Shown here one piece after another: positions 43,817 through 53,398 of a stretch of DNA of 64,000 nucleotides. This DNA comes from Janthinobacterium agaricidamnosum NBRC 102515 = DSM 9628. Lineage in GTDB: Bacteria > Pseudomonadota > Gammaproteobacteria > Burkholderiales > Burkholderiaceae_D. The notes under the pieces are model-generated. The model was not told where the DNA came from. It worked only from the letters and a program-made list of their open reading frames with translations, and did not search any database. The first letter of the stretch is position 1. Each line of letters opens with the position of its first letter. Position numbers and translations under genes: made by a program. The DNA lies in the NCBI RefSeq assembly GCF_000723165.1, contig NZ_HG322949.1, forward strand, positions 3,004,782 through 3,068,781, read 5' to 3'.

Positions 43817-44314
43817 ATGCATCGCAAGCCCATCACCGCACTGCTGGCCGGTGCGCTGTTACTCTGCACCACGCTGGCTCAGGCACAATATATATGGCTG
43901 GACGACAAGGGCTTGCGCCAATACTCGGACCACCCTCCTGCGCCATCGGTGCCGCAAAAACGCATCCTGAAGGCGCCCGGACCGGCGCTACCGGCGCATG
44001 ACCCTGCGGATGACAAGACCGGCAGCAACGCCGCGCCGCCGGCCAGGCCTGCGCCGGACTGGAGCGAGCGCAACGCCGATTTCAACAAACGCAGGAAGGA
44101 AGCGGCCGAGACCGCTGAAAAGGCCAGCCAGGAAGCCACCCGGCAAGCAAGTCGGCGCAGCCATTGCCAGGCGCTGCGCGACAATCAGACACTGCTGGAG
44201 TCGGGCCGCCGGGTCGGCATCACCGACCCGGCGGGCCAGCAAGCGTATATGGATGACGCGCAAAGGGCACGCGATTTGCAACGCCTGCAACGCGAGCTGA
44301 AAGATTGCCAATAA
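43817..44314 (+). CDS. DUF4124 domain protein, exported
   Basis: Protein of 165 residues with a signal peptide (ALLAGALLLCTTLAQAQ). The DUF4124 sequence follows directly (YIWLDDKGLRQYSDHPPAPS). The rest is a charged, Ala-rich coiled-coil-like region (FNKRRKEAAETAEKASQEAT, QRARDLQRLQRELKDCQ). The start at 43817 was chosen for the leader. Its function is unknown. It commonly sits beside guaB in betaproteobacteria. Confidence 0.83.
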   Translation: MHRKPITALLAGALLLCTTLAQAQYIWLDDKGLRQYSDHPPAPSVPQKRILKAPGPALPAHDPADDKTGSNAAPPARPAPDWSERNADFNKRRKEAAETAEKASQEATRQASRRSHCQALRDNQTLLESGRRVGITDPAGQQAYMDDAQRARDLQRLQRELKDCQ

Positions 44315-44351
44315 AGTCAGCAATAAGATTGGCCATCATCGGCAATCCGCA

Positions 44352-44636
44352 TCAGGCGGCCGGTTTGGCGGCCCGGCGCCGGCGCGCCTCTTTCGGATCG
44401 GCCAGCAAGGGCCGGTAGACTTCCACCCGGTCATGCTCGCGCAACACGGTATCGAGCGTCTTTTTCTTGCCATAGATACCGACCGGGACCGTGGCCAGGT
44501 CGATACCCGCCACCTGCTCCAGCAAGCCGCTCAGGCGCACCGCCTGTTCCAGCGTGGTGCCGGGTGCCACGTGCAGATCGCGCAGGAATTCGGAGTGCGG
44601 CGTGGCATAGCAAACCTGGATATTAAGTGGTTCCAT
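44352..44636 (-). CDS. RnfH family ubiquitin-fold protein (RatB)
   Basis: Protein of 94 residues of the UPF0125/RnfH family with a beta-grasp fold (IQVCYATPHSEFLRDLHVAP, GIYGKKKTLDTVLREHDRVE). In E. coli the ratA-ratB pair is linked but RatB's role is unsettled. The ATG at 44636 overlaps the end of ratA by 14 bp, so translation is coupled. The tail is basic and Ala-rich (EARRRRAAKPAA). Confidence 0.88.
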   Translation of the reverse strand: MEPLNIQVCYATPHSEFLRDLHVAPGTTLEQAVRLSGLLEQVAGIDLATVPVGIYGKKKTLDTVLREHDRVEVYRPLLADPKEARRRRAAKPAA

Positions 44637-45060
44637 AGACTGTCTCGGCGCGTTTGCAGAAAGAATCGACCATGCTGTTGGCAATCATGCCGAATACCGG
44701 GCCGATAATCTGCTCCAGCACGCGGCTGGAAAACTCGTAATGCAGGTCGAGTTCGATCTTGCAGGCGTCGGCGCGCAGCGGCTTGAAGGTCCAGAGCCCG
44801 TCCAGGCTCTTGAAAGGACCGTCCACCAGCTTCATTTTGATGGTGCTGGAAGGAACGTTCTGATTGGAAGTCGTGAAGCTTTGGCGCACTCCGTGGTAAT
44901 GTATGCCAACGTTGGCAACGATGGTGTTGTCGCCGCGCTCGCGTATCTCGACGCCGCCGCACCAGGGCAAGAATTTGGGATAATCCTCGATTGCCGCCAC
45001 CAGCGCGAACATTTGTTCCGCGCTGTATCCCAGAAAAACTGATTTATGTACTACTGCCAT
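44623..45060 (-). CDS. ratA: RatA-type START domain protein
   Basis: Protein of 145 residues of the polyketide cyclase/START family (MAVVHKSVFLGYSAEQMFAL, EDYPKFLPWCGGVEIRERG, FGMIANSMVDSFCKRAETVY). RatA was reported in E. coli to hinder 70S association, and relatives (Coq10 type) bind ubiquinone. The family-typical start is at 45060. It is divergent from smpB across 96 bp. Confidence 0.9.
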   Translation of the reverse strand: MAVVHKSVFLGYSAEQMFALVAAIEDYPKFLPWCGGVEIRERGDNTIVANVGIHYHGVRQSFTTSNQNVPSSTIKMKLVDGPFKSLDGLWTFKPLRADACKIELDLHYEFSSRVLEQIIGPVFGMIANSMVDSFCKRAETVYGTT

Positions 45061-45156
45061 TGAAGAACCGTTTGCTATGATGTTGGATATCTCAATCGAT
45101 TTGATCGCGCTTGCGCGAGACAGTAGTTTAACCGACCCGCGCACATTTACCATCTC

Positions 45157-45606
45157 ATGACCATAGCAGACAATAAAAAAGCCTTTCACGACTACTTCAT
45201 CGAGGATCGCTACGAAGCGGGCATCGTCCTGGAAGGCTGGGAAGTCAAAGCCATCCGCGACGCCCGCGTGCAAATCAAGGAAGCCTATGTGGTGGTCCGC
45301 GGCGCCGAATTGTTTTTATTCGGCGCGCATATCAGTGCATTGCCGACCGCCTCCACCCACATCCATCCGGAAGCGGTGCGCACCCGCAAGCTGCTGCTGC
45401 ATAAAGCCGAAATGGAAAAGCTGATCGGCAAGGTCGAGCGCTCCGGTTTTACGCTGGTGCCGCTGAACCTGCATTACAAGGGCGGCCGCATCAAATGCGA
45501 AATCGGCCTGGCCAAGGGTAAAAAACAACACGATAAGCGCGCCGCCGAAAAAGACCGCGATGGCGCCCGCGAAGTGCAGGCTGCGATGAAAACCCACCGC
45601 CGCTGA
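45157..45606 (+). CDS. smpB: SsrA-binding protein
   Basis: tmRNA-binding protein of 149 residues required for trans-translation rescue of stalled ribosomes. Highly typical sequence: [40 protein letters not shown], the ARxLLLH-like motif [15 protein letters not shown] and the basic tail [15 protein letters not shown]. The tmRNA gene itself is not in this window. A strong terminator follows. Confidence 0.98.
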   Translation: MTIADNKKAFHDYFIEDRYEAGIVLEGWEVKAIRDARVQIKEAYVVVRGAELFLFGAHISALPTASTHIHPEAVRTRKLLLHKAEMEKLIGKVERSGFTLVPLNLHYKGGRIKCEIGLAKGKKQHDKRAAEKDRDGAREVQAAMKTHRR

Positions 45607-45640
45607 TCTGCCTGAGGCATCGGCCATTATTTCATTCTCA

Positions 45641-45666
45641 AAAAGCCCGGTAATTACCGGGCTTTT
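45641..45666 (+). terminator. Terminator after smpB
   Basis: A fully symmetric 26-bp sequence AAAAGCCCGGTAA/TTACCGGGCTTTT continuing into a further T, 34 bp beyond the smpB stop. As a perfect palindrome it can work in both directions. Confidence 0.92.
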
Positions 45667-45782
45667 TCGATCTCGCCTTCCCTGTATAAAATTGCCACTT
45701 GGAAACGCATGTGCTACAGTCCGGTGGCCTGACGCAGACGCGTTTGATTGTTTTTATTGCTTAACGACGAGATGGGGAAATA

Positions 45783-46469
45783 ATGGTTTTACGAGCCGGA
45801 ACAACGCTATTGGGCGCCTTGCTGATGGCGGGATGCGCGGTGCCGTACAGCCCTGCGCCGTTGGCCACCAATTTCCCGAGCAGCCAGCAAGCCAAATTGC
45901 AGGCCGCGGCGCACTGGCATGCGATTACCGGCCACATCGAAAAGGAATTAGCGCCGGCGCTGCAAAAGAGCCCGAATATTCCGCTGTATATTGAGATTCC
46001 ACAAGCAACCGCTTTCAGCCAGGCCGTGGCCGGCCAATTGACCACTTCGCTGGTCAATGACGGTTATGTGGTGGCAAAAAGCCCGCGCGCCGCATTAAAG
46101 GTGGAAATCGATACCCAGGTGGTCGAATTCTCGGCCCATCGTCCGCAATACAAATTCGCCGGCGAACGCTCGGCGCTGGTCGGCGGCCTGTGGGTGTTGA
46201 CTGAAATCGAGCATACGCCGCAATGGATGGCCACCGTCGGCATCGTCGGCGAAGATGCCTATTCCTGGTTTCGCTCCGAATTCGCGTCCGGCGCCACGCC
46301 GAAAACCGAAATCATCGTCACCATTTCAGTCTCCGACGAGCGGCGTTATTACGCCCGCTATACATCGGTATATTACGTGACCGACAGCGAGCGCTATCTG
46401 TATGAAGTGGCGCCGCCGCCAAAAGAAAACCAGCAAATCGTCAAGACCTTTACGGTCAAGGGCAGCTGA
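45783..46469 (+). CDS. Putative lipoprotein of unknown function
   Basis: Protein of 228 residues. The signal peptide ends in a lipobox (LLGALLMAGCAVPYSP, Cys18). The mature part contains YIEIPQATAFSQAVAGQLTT and SLVNDGYVVAKSPRAALKVE, which resemble the fold used by FlgO-type proteins to gauge stacked domains, but no named family is recognised. It is followed after 5 bp by a second lipoprotein gene with a FlgO domain, so the two form an operon and the products probably act together at the outer membrane. Confidence 0.8.
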   Translation: MVLRAGTTLLGALLMAGCAVPYSPAPLATNFPSSQQAKLQAAAHWHAITGHIEKELAPALQKSPNIPLYIEIPQATAFSQAVAGQLTTSLVNDGYVVAKSPRAALKVEIDTQVVEFSAHRPQYKFAGERSALVGGLWVLTEIEHTPQWMATVGIVGEDAYSWFRSEFASGATPKTEIIVTISVSDERRYYARYTSVYYVTDSERYLYEVAPPPKENQQIVKTFTVKGS

Positions 46470-46474
46470 ACCAG

Positions 46475-47032
46475 ATGAAAAGATCCATGACATTCAAAAA
46501 AATCGCCGCGCTGCTGGCCGTGCCGCTATTGCTGTCCGCCTGCGCCTCGACACCCTCCGAAGAGGCCAATTACTCGTCGGTTTCATCGAATTCATTGGTT
46601 GCCTCGAATTACCGCGCGGCCGATGCGTTGCTGCTGCAATTGAATGGCAAACTGTCGGCCGACCAGCCGCTGATCATGGCGACCATCGTCAATATGGATG
46701 CGCTGGAACAGACCTCGACATTGGGCCGGCTGGTATCGGAACAGGTATCGACCCGGCTGGCGCAAGGCGGATTGAAAATGCTGGAAATGAAATTGCGCAA
46801 TAGCGTGTACTTGAAGCGCAATCAGGGCGAGCTGATGTTAACCCGCGAAATCGGCGAAGTGGCGCAAACGCATAATGCGCAGGCGATCGTGGTCGGTTCG
46901 TATGCCGAAAGCAGCGATACCGTCTTCGTGAATATCAAGGTGATACAGCCAAACACCAATTTCGTGCTGGCGGGGCAGGATTTTGTGCTGGCCAAGGAAA
47001 GCATCGTGCGCTCCATGCTGCAGAGAAATTAA
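46475..47032 (+). CDS. FlgO-domain outer-membrane lipoprotein
   Basis: Protein of 185 residues with a lipobox (AALLAVPLLLSACASTP, Cys23). The FlgO domain (PF17680-like) is visible in VASNYRAADALLLQLNGKLS, MATIVNMDALEQTSTLGRLV and VAQTHNAQAIVVGSYAESSD. In Vibrio, FlgO is an outer-membrane flagellar accessory lipoprotein. No flagellar genes are nearby, and this domain also occurs in non-flagellar lipoproteins, so I do not assign the symbol. Translation is likely coupled to the upstream lipoprotein gene. Confidence 0.85.
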   Translation: MKRSMTFKKIAALLAVPLLLSACASTPSEEANYSSVSSNSLVASNYRAADALLLQLNGKLSADQPLIMATIVNMDALEQTSTLGRLVSEQVSTRLAQGGLKMLEMKLRNSVYLKRNQGELMLTREIGEVAQTHNAQAIVVGSYAESSDTVFVNIKVIQPNTNFVLAGQDFVLAKESIVRSMLQRN

Positions 47033-47093
47033 GGCAGGACAGCCAATTTTGCGTCGGATGAATGCTGCGCCGAGCCGGCGCGGATGAAAATTC

Positions 47094-47129
47094 CGGATGC
47101 CTGTCCATCAACAGCATGGCAGGCATCCG
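47094..47129. terminator. Hairpin between convergent lipoprotein and hns genes
   Basis: A 10-bp stem CGGATGCCTG/CAGGCATCCG (47094-47103 and 47120-47129) with a 16-nt loop, 61 bp after the lipoprotein stop. A short T run follows 8 bp later on the plus strand. Probably a terminator for the lipoprotein operon. Confidence 0.5.
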
Positions 47130-47141
47130 AGTGAATGGTTT

Positions 47142-47450
47142 TTACACCTTCAGCAGATCGCGCGACTTGCCCGAATCTGTCCATTCCTTGACCCATTTCG
47201 GTTGACGGCCCCGGCCAGTCCATTGTTGCGATGCATCGTTAGGATTGCGGTAACGCACGGCCACGGTACCGGTTTTAACGCGGATACCGGCACCGACCAG
47301 ATCTTTTACCGAAACGCCGACGCTTTGAGCGATCGCCAGGATTTGTTCGCGGGCTTTGGACAGATCGTCCTGTTCACGCTTCTTCATTTGTTTCTTGATG
47401 TCGTCTTGCAGCGTACGCAGTTCGGCGAGGGATAAATTGGACAGATCCAT
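47142..47450 (-). CDS. H-NS family nucleoid-associated protein
   Basis: DNA-binding protein of 102 residues. The N-terminal oligomerisation helix (MDLSNLSLAELRTLQDDIKK) and the C-terminal DNA-binding domain with the core (TVAVRYRNPNDASQQWTGRG-type) are complete; the conserved loop is WTGRGRQPKWVKEW. This short form is typical of betaproteobacteria (BpH3/MvaT-unlike, H-NS histone family). It binds and silences AT-rich DNA. Its own upstream region is AT-rich, so autoregulation is plausible. The start at 47450 was chosen over the 47507 ATG by family alignment. Confidence 0.93.
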   Translation of the reverse strand: MDLSNLSLAELRTLQDDIKKQMKKREQDDLSKAREQILAIAQSVGVSVKDLVGAGIRVKTGTVAVRYRNPNDASQQWTGRGRQPKWVKEWTDSGKSRDLLKV

Positions 47451-48017
47451 GATGGTTCCTTTAGTTGAGTTGAACAATGAAACTATAGAAAATGAGATTC
47501 TATCCAATTGTAACGCTGTTGGTGTACTTTTTAATTTTTTTTACAATGATTTATGCTGAAAACGACATTTTTTCTGTAGAAACAGCGTTATACCAGTATC
47601 AAACTGGCATTAACTGCTTGAGGCTGGGAATCAAATCCCCATTATTCGGCCCATGTTTAAGTCGCAGCAGCGAATCAAATAGCGGCGATGGCGGTGTTGT
47701 TCTTGTTAGGTTGCAATTTTAAGTATCTTGCAATGGCAAGTATATCTGGCAGACAGGCGGATGTTACCATTTTTTTGAATCCGCAAGCAGTTTCTGTTTT
47801 AATCCGGCGGAACCTCCGGCAACAGATAACTTTGGAATCGCAATCGACTGCCGAATTGCCTCTCCATGGTTATAAATATTACCACAAAGAAATAGAAACA
47901 TCATGTTACAGAGCGGTATATACAGTTGCCAACATCATTACGCCGGCATAATAAAATCCCGTGTGCCAGAGTGAAAAGCGCGAGTTTGACGGCGAACAAA
48001 AGAACTCGCCGTGCATG
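47451..48017. other. AT-rich intergenic region upstream of hns
   Basis: About 570 bp without a convincing gene. The part 47470-47580 is strongly AT-rich and probably holds the hns promoter. The short plus-strand frames at 47492-47722 and 47688-47951 lack family resemblance and ribosome sites, and I regard them as chance. Confidence 0.5.
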
Positions 48018-48048
48018 AAAAACGCCGCCGTCATTTTATTGGCGGCGG
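48018..48048 (-). terminator. Terminator of the nfeD-qmcA operon
   Basis: Read on the minus strand, a stem CGCCGCC/GGCGGCG (48041-48047 with 48023-48029) is followed immediately by TTTTT (48022-48018), 50 bp downstream of the qmcA stop. Confidence 0.75.
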
Positions 48049-48095
48049 CGCGATCGGCAATCCGGATACAGCGGGGCCGGGATCCCCGCAGCGGA

Positions 48096-49016
48096 TTACT
48101 TTTGGGTTTTAACGACTTGCATTGCAGTAGCGATCAAACCGCTCATATCGCCCAGGTTGGCCGGAACGATAATCGAATTATTGGTTTTAGCCAGTTGTCC
48201 GAAAGCATTTACATATTGCTCGGCCACTTTCAGGTTCACCGCATCTTCACCGCCCGGCTCGCGGATCGCAGCGCCGACCTGGCGCAAGGCTTCCGCGCTG
48301 GCCTCGGCCAGTGCGACGATGGCGGTAGCCTGCCCTTGCGCGCGGTTGATCGACGCCTGCTTCTCGCCTTCCGAACGGGCAATAGCCGCTTCACGCTCGC
48401 CGCTGGCGATATTGATCTGCTCCTGACGACGGCCTTCCGACGCGGCGATCAGCGCGCGCTTTTCGCGTTCCGCGGTAATTTGCGCCTGCATCGCATGCAG
48501 GATCTCTTTTGGCGGCGTCAAATCCTTGATTTCATAACGCAACACCTTGACGCCCCAGTTAGCAGCGGACTCGTCAATAGCATTCACAATGGCCGTATTG
48601 ATATGATCGCGCTCTTCAAAGGTTTTATCGAGTTCCATTTTACCGATCACCGAACGCAAGGTGGTTTGCGCCAATTGGGTGATGGCGGCAATGTAATTCG
48701 ACGAGCCATAAGAGGCGCGCATCGCATCGGTAATCTGGAAGTACAGGATACCGTCCACTTGTAATTGGGTATTGTCGCGCGTGATACAGACTTGCGGCGG
48801 CACGTCGAGTGGAATTTCTTTCAATATGTGTTTATATGCAATACGATCGACAAACGGCACCACGATATTCAGGCCGGGGCCGAGTGTCGCATGGTATTTA
48901 CCGAGCCGTTCGACTACCCATGCATGCTGCTGCGGCACCACATTAATGGTCTTGAAGACAAAGACCAGCGCCAGGATGAACAAGATTAAAGAAACGCTGC
49001 CGAAGTTAACTTCCAT
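48096..49016 (-). CDS. qmcA: SPFH/band-7 membrane protein QmcA
   Basis: Protein of 306 residues with one N-terminal membrane helix (VSLILFILALVFVFKTINVV). The SPFH domain follows (VVERLGKYHATLGPGLNIVV, LDVPPQVCITRDNTQLQVDG) and then a long Ala/Glu-rich coiled coil (RREQ-type INIASGEREAAIARSEGEKQ). QmcA-type stomatin-like proteins assemble in the inner membrane and pair with NfeD proteins. It is 90 bp downstream of nfeD on the same strand. Confidence 0.92.
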   Translation of the reverse strand: MEVNFGSVSLILFILALVFVFKTINVVPQQHAWVVERLGKYHATLGPGLNIVVPFVDRIAYKHILKEIPLDVPPQVCITRDNTQLQVDGILYFQITDAMRASYGSSNYIAAITQLAQTTLRSVIGKMELDKTFEERDHINTAIVNAIDESAANWGVKVLRYEIKDLTPPKEILHAMQAQITAEREKRALIAASEGRRQEQINIASGEREAAIARSEGEKQASINRAQGQATAIVALAEASAEALRQVGAAIREPGGEDAVNLKVAEQYVNAFGQLAKTNNSIIVPANLGDMSGLIATAMQVVKTQK

Positions 49017-49106
49017 GGTTCACTCTCCATATACGTATTACGTTGATTGCTGCGATGGTTGAAACGATAAACAGATACAGTCGGCCTCAAAAACCGAGAG
49101 CGCCGT

Positions 49107-49523
49107 TCAAGACACGATCAGGCGGCTGCCGCGCACTTCGCGGATCATATAGGTGCCGGCTTCGGTATTACTGCCCGGTATCAGCTCGACATCCCACAAG
49201 GCGCCGCGGTACATGACGCGCGCCGCGCCATCCACCCAATGCGGCACCGTAACGCTTTGGCCGATATCCATATTGATATTCGGATCGTTGGCCGCCGCCG
49301 GACGCGAACGCTTGCCGAAGCGGCTGCGCCGCAGCAGCAAGGTGGCGGCCACGCCGACCAGCGCCGCCGTCAGGGTTTGTATCGAAGGGGCGGCGCCGGT
49401 CAATGCAATGACGCCGCCGGCGGCGATGCCGATGGCGATCATCAGCAAATAAAAGGTGCCGATAAACAGCTCCAGGATCACCACCACTGCCGCCACCAAA
49501 AACCAGCTCATCCAGTCTGTCAT
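49107..49523 (-). CDS. NfeD family protein
   Basis: Short NfeD (NfeD1b type) of 138 residues. Two or three membrane helices lead (WFLVAAVVVILELFIGTFYL, ALTGAAPSIQTLTAALVGV), then an OB-fold domain (NMDIGQSVTVPHWVDGAARV, YRGALWDVELIPGSNTEAG). It lacks the ClpP-like protease domain of long NfeD proteins. It typically partners the SPFH protein encoded next door. Confidence 0.9.
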   Translation of the reverse strand: MTDWMSWFLVAAVVVILELFIGTFYLLMIAIGIAAGGVIALTGAAPSIQTLTAALVGVAATLLLRRSRFGKRSRPAAANDPNINMDIGQSVTVPHWVDGAARVMYRGALWDVELIPGSNTEAGTYMIREVRGSRLIVS

Positions 49524-49635
49524 CTTACGTCTCCCTGCCAGGTCATAGTTTTAAAAGCCGGACATCCTGCAAAGCGTCCGAAAAAGTGTTCAGGACAACG
49601 CGCATACAGTGCGCCATCAACGCTTTTCAGGCCGC

Positions 49636-49743
49636 TCAAGAGCGCCTGAGAAAGCGCCCACGGCAAGGCGCATGGCCGCAGGCAGTACGAAAGTACGGCA
49701 AGGCCATGCAACGCCGCCATGGGCGTTTTATCAGGCGCTCTTG
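49636..49743. repeat. Inverted-repeat element family 2, copy C
   Basis: Bounded by a perfect 14-bp terminal repeat TCAAGAGCGCCTGA/TCAGGCGCTCTTGA (49636-49649 and 49730-49743). It contains the inner stem GCATGGCC/GGCCATGC (49670-49677 with 49702-49709). It lies in the 408-bp gap between nfeD and the end of ppsA. The rest of that gap (49744-49931) is AT-rich and holds no gene I can see. Confidence 0.8.
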
Positions 49744-49931
49744 ACGTAAAAAACCCCCGTGGCCCGCTATAGGCAACGAGGGTTTTCACTACTGCCGAAT
49801 ATATTAATATATTTTTGTCAAACACCTATATGCAAACAGTCTAACGCAAATCCGGCATGCGTCAATATAGTGTTTTCGCTTTTTACATTATTTTTCAACA
49901 ATATTTCGTTTCATTTGAACCATCATGCAAA

Positions 49932-52358
49932 TTACTGCAAGCTTGCCAGTTTTTGCCAGGTATCGATCACCGAATCGGGATTCAGCGACATCGATTCAAT
50001 CCCCTGCGCCATCAGCCACGCCGCAAAGTCCGGATGATCCGATGGCCCCTGGCCGCAAATGCCGATGTATTTACCGCGCGCCAGGCAGGCTTTGATTGCC
50101 AGTGACAGCAGCGCCTTGACGGCAGGATCGCGCTCGTCGAAATCGGCCGCCAGCAAGGCCATGCCGGAATCGCGGTCCAGGCCCAGCGTCAATTGGGTCA
50201 GATCGTTGGAACCGATCGAGAAACCATCGAAATGGTCGAGGAACTGATCGGCCAGGATGGCATTCGACGGCACTTCGCACATCATAATGACGCGCAATTC
50301 ATTCTCGCCCCGTTTCAAGCCATTCTTGGCCAGCAACTCGACGACTTTCTCGGCCTGACCCAGGGTACGCACGAATGGCACCATGATTTCGACGTTGGTC
50401 AGCCCCATGTCGTTGCGCACCCGCTTCATCGCTTCGCATTCCATATTGAACGATTCGGCGAAATCTGCCGACAGGTAACGCGCCGCGCCGCGGAAGCCCA
50501 GCATCGGGTTTTCTTCATCCGGCTCGTAGCGCGAACCGCCGATCAGCTTTTTATATTCGTTCGACTTGAAGTCGGACAGGCGCACGATGACTTTCTTCGG
50601 CCAGAACGCGGCCGCAATCGTCGCGATGCCTTCGGCCAGTTTGTCGATATAAAACGCTTTCGGAGAAGCATGGCCGCGCGCCACCGATTCGACCGCCTTC
50701 TTCAAGTCGGCGTCGATGTTCGGATATTCCAGGATCGCCTTCGGATGCACGCCGATGTTGTTATTGATGATGAATTCCAGGCGCGCCAGGCCGACGCCGG
50801 CATTCGGCACCGACTGGAAATCGAACGCCAGTTGCGGATTGCCGACGTTGAGCATGATCTTGGTATCAAGCTTGGGCAATTCGCCGCGCGATACTTCCGA
50901 CACTTCGGTTTCCAGCAAGCCGTCGTAGATCTTGCCTTCGTCGCCTTCCGAGCACACCACGGTAACGAAGGTGCCGTCCTTCAACACGTCGGTCGCATCG
51001 CCGCAGCCGACCACCGCCGGCACGCCCAGCTCACGGGCGATGATGGCCGCGTGGCAAGTGCGTCCGCCGCGGTTGGTGACGATCGCCGAGGCGCGTTTCA
51101 TCACCGGTTCCCAGTTCGGGTCGGTCATGTCGGCCACCAGCACGTCGCCCGGCTGCACCCGTTCCATGTCGGCCGGATCGTGGATCACGCGGACCGGGCC
51201 GGCGCCGATCTTCTGGCCGATGGCGCGGCCGGAAGCCAGCACGGTGCCGGTGCTTTTCAGCTTGAAGCGTTCTTGCACGTCGGTCGATTTTTGCTGCGAT
51301 TTGACGGTTTCAGGGCGCGCCTGCAAGATGTACAGCTTGCCGTCGCGGCCATCCTTGCCCCACTCGATATCCATCGGCCGGCCATAATGGTTTTCGATGA
51401 TCACCGCGTATTTCGCCAGTTCCACCACTTCGGCGTCGTTCAGCGAATAGCGGTTGCGCATCTCGACCGGCACGTCGACGGTTTTGACCGAACGGCCCGC
51501 CTTGGCTTCGGCGGTGAATTCCATCTTCAGCAGCTTGGAGCCGATATTGCGGCGGATCACCGGCGATTTGCCTTTTTCCAGCATCGGCTTGTGCACATAG
51601 AATTCATCCGGGTTGACCGCGCCCTGCACCACCGTTTCGCCCAGGCCGTAGCTGGACGTGACGAACACCACATCCTTGAAGCCCGATTCGGTATCGATGG
51701 TGAACATCACGCCGGCCGCGCCCAGGTCGGAACGCACCATGCGCTGCACGCCGGCCGACAAGGCCACTTCGGCGTGGGTGAAACCCTTGTGCACGCGGTA
51801 GGAAATGGCGCGGTCGTTGTACAGCGACGCGAACACCTGCTTCATCGCGTCGAGCACATTGTCGATGCCGACCACGTTCAGGAAAGTTTCTTGCTGACCG
51901 GCAAACGATGCATCCGGCAAGTCTTCGGCGGTGGCCGACGAGCGCACCGCGAACGACATTTCGGTCGACGAATCGGCCACCAGCCTAGCATAGAAAGCGT
52001 CGATTTCAGCGGCCAGGCGCGGCTGGAACGGGGTCTCGACGATCCATTGGCGGATTTCGGCGCCGGCCTGGGCCAGTGCACGCACGTCGTCGATATTCAA
52101 GCCTTCCAGGCGGTCGGCGATGCGCTGGGCCAGCGGTGCGCCGCCATTCGGGTTATACGACAAAAAGTCGCGGAATGCCTGCGCGGTGGTGGCGAAACCG
52201 CCAGGCACCCGCACGCCGGCTCCGGCCAGCTGGCTGATCATCTCACCCAGTGAGGCGTTTTTGCCGCCGACGGACTCGACATCCGTCATGCGCAAATTCT
52301 CGAACGAGGCGACGTACACCGCCCCGTTGTCCTTCTCTTGCGATACTGCGTTGGTCAT
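49932..52358 (-). CDS. ppsA: Phosphoenolpyruvate synthase
   Basis: PEP synthase of 808 residues, which makes PEP from pyruvate and ATP for gluconeogenesis. The N-terminal ATP-grasp domain ([40 protein letters not shown]) is followed by the swivelling domain with the phospho-His in [20 protein letters not shown]. The C-terminal PEP barrel contains [19 protein letters not shown] and [18 protein letters not shown]. The start [12 protein letters not shown] at 52358 was chosen by family alignment. It is divergent from its regulator ppsR. Confidence 0.97.
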   Translation of the reverse strand: MTNAVSQEKDNGAVYVASFENLRMTDVESVGGKNASLGEMISQLAGAGVRVPGGFATTAQAFRDFLSYNPNGGAPLAQRIADRLEGLNIDDVRALAQAGAEIRQWIVETPFQPRLAAEIDAFYARLVADSSTEMSFAVRSSATAEDLPDASFAGQQETFLNVVGIDNVLDAMKQVFASLYNDRAISYRVHKGFTHAEVALSAGVQRMVRSDLGAAGVMFTIDTESGFKDVVFVTSSYGLGETVVQGAVNPDEFYVHKPMLEKGKSPVIRRNIGSKLLKMEFTAEAKAGRSVKTVDVPVEMRNRYSLNDAEVVELAKYAVIIENHYGRPMDIEWGKDGRDGKLYILQARPETVKSQQKSTDVQERFKLKSTGTVLASGRAIGQKIGAGPVRVIHDPADMERVQPGDVLVADMTDPNWEPVMKRASAIVTNRGGRTCHAAIIARELGVPAVVGCGDATDVLKDGTFVTVVCSEGDEGKIYDGLLETEVSEVSRGELPKLDTKIMLNVGNPQLAFDFQSVPNAGVGLARLEFIINNNIGVHPKAILEYPNIDADLKKAVESVARGHASPKAFYIDKLAEGIATIAAAFWPKKVIVRLSDFKSNEYKKLIGGSRYEPDEENPMLGFRGAARYLSADFAESFNMECEAMKRVRNDMGLTNVEIMVPFVRTLGQAEKVVELLAKNGLKRGENELRVIMMCEVPSNAILADQFLDHFDGFSIGSNDLTQLTLGLDRDSGMALLAADFDERDPAVKALLSLAIKACLARGKYIGICGQGPSDHPDFAAWLMAQGIESMSLNPDSVIDTWQKLASLQ

Positions 52359-52523
52359 AATGACACCCTTGCTGATGATAGAAATCGTGAGGCGAGGCGC
52401 ACTGACGGGTTTTCTTGTTATTCTAGGCGTCGTGCAGCACAATCATACCGTTGCGGCCATTTTACATTGTGCAGCGCAAATTGACGACGCAGAATCTTGC
52501 CTACCAATCCAGACAGAACGCTT

Positions 52524-53372
52524 ATGACACCAGAAACACCTTCCGCCCTGCCCTCCGCCGCCCGCACCGTATTTTTCGTCTCGGACGGCACCGGTATCAC
52601 TGCGGAAACATTCGGCCACTCGGTGCTGACCCAGTTCGAACTGCGCTTCCGCCAGATCCGCCTGCCGTTCATCGACACGCTCGACAAGGCGCATGATGCG
52701 GCGCGCAAAATCAACGAAGCATTCGCCAGGGATGGCCAGCGGCCGATCATCTTTTCGACGCTGGTGAAGACCGACCTGTCATCGGTGATACGCAAGTCCA
52801 GCGGTTTGCACATGGACCTGATCCAGACCTTTGTCGCGCCGCTGGAGCAGGAACTGGGCGTCAAGTCGACCCACACCATCGGCCGCTCGCACAATATCGT
52901 CGACAGCGAGGAATACAAGAACCGCATCGAGGCGATCAATTATTCGCTGGCGCACGACGACGGCCAGTCGCACAAAAACCTGTCGTCGGCGGACGTGATC
53001 CTGGTCGGCGTGTCGCGCTCCGGCAAAACCCCGACCAGCTTGTACCTGGCCATGCAATACGGTATCAAGGCGGCCAATTACCCGCTGATCCCGGACGATT
53101 TCGAACGCGAAAAACTGCCGTCGGCGCTGAATGAATTCAAGGCCAAGATCTTCGGCCTGAGCATCACGCCGGAGCGGCTGTCGGAAATCCGCAACGAGCG
53201 GCGCGCCGGCAGCAAATATGCGGCGATCGAAAACTGCCGCTATGAAGTCAACGAGGCGGAAAAGATGATGAAACGCGAAGGCATCCGCTGGCTGTCGTCG
53301 ACCACCAAATCGATCGAAGAAATTTCAACCACGATCTTGCAAGAGATCAAGCCGAACCGGCGCGAGTATTAA
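52524..53372 (+). CDS. ppsR: PEP synthase regulatory protein (kinase/pyrophosphorylase)
   Basis: DUF299 protein of 282 residues. It inactivates PEP synthase by ADP-dependent threonine phosphorylation and reactivates it by Pi-dependent pyrophosphorylysis. Typical N-terminus [20 protein letters not shown] and P-loop [20 protein letters not shown]. It is divergent from ppsA, its target, across 165 bp. The ATG at 52524 (MTPETPSAL) was preferred to 52497. Confidence 0.95.
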   Translation: MTPETPSALPSAARTVFFVSDGTGITAETFGHSVLTQFELRFRQIRLPFIDTLDKAHDAARKINEAFARDGQRPIIFSTLVKTDLSSVIRKSSGLHMDLIQTFVAPLEQELGVKSTHTIGRSHNIVDSEEYKNRIEAINYSLAHDDGQSHKNLSSADVILVGVSRSGKTPTSLYLAMQYGIKAANYPLIPDDFEREKLPSALNEFKAKIFGLSITPERLSEIRNERRAGSKYAAIENCRYEVNEAEKMMKREGIRWLSSTTKSIEEISTTILQEIKPNRREY

Positions 53373-53398
53373 TGATGTAGCGGCGCCGGCCGGTTTTT

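Noticed and set aside
50193..52253. 686-codon plus-strand frame opposite ppsA
   Set aside because: His/Arg/Gln-rich antisense shadow of the PEP synthase gene.
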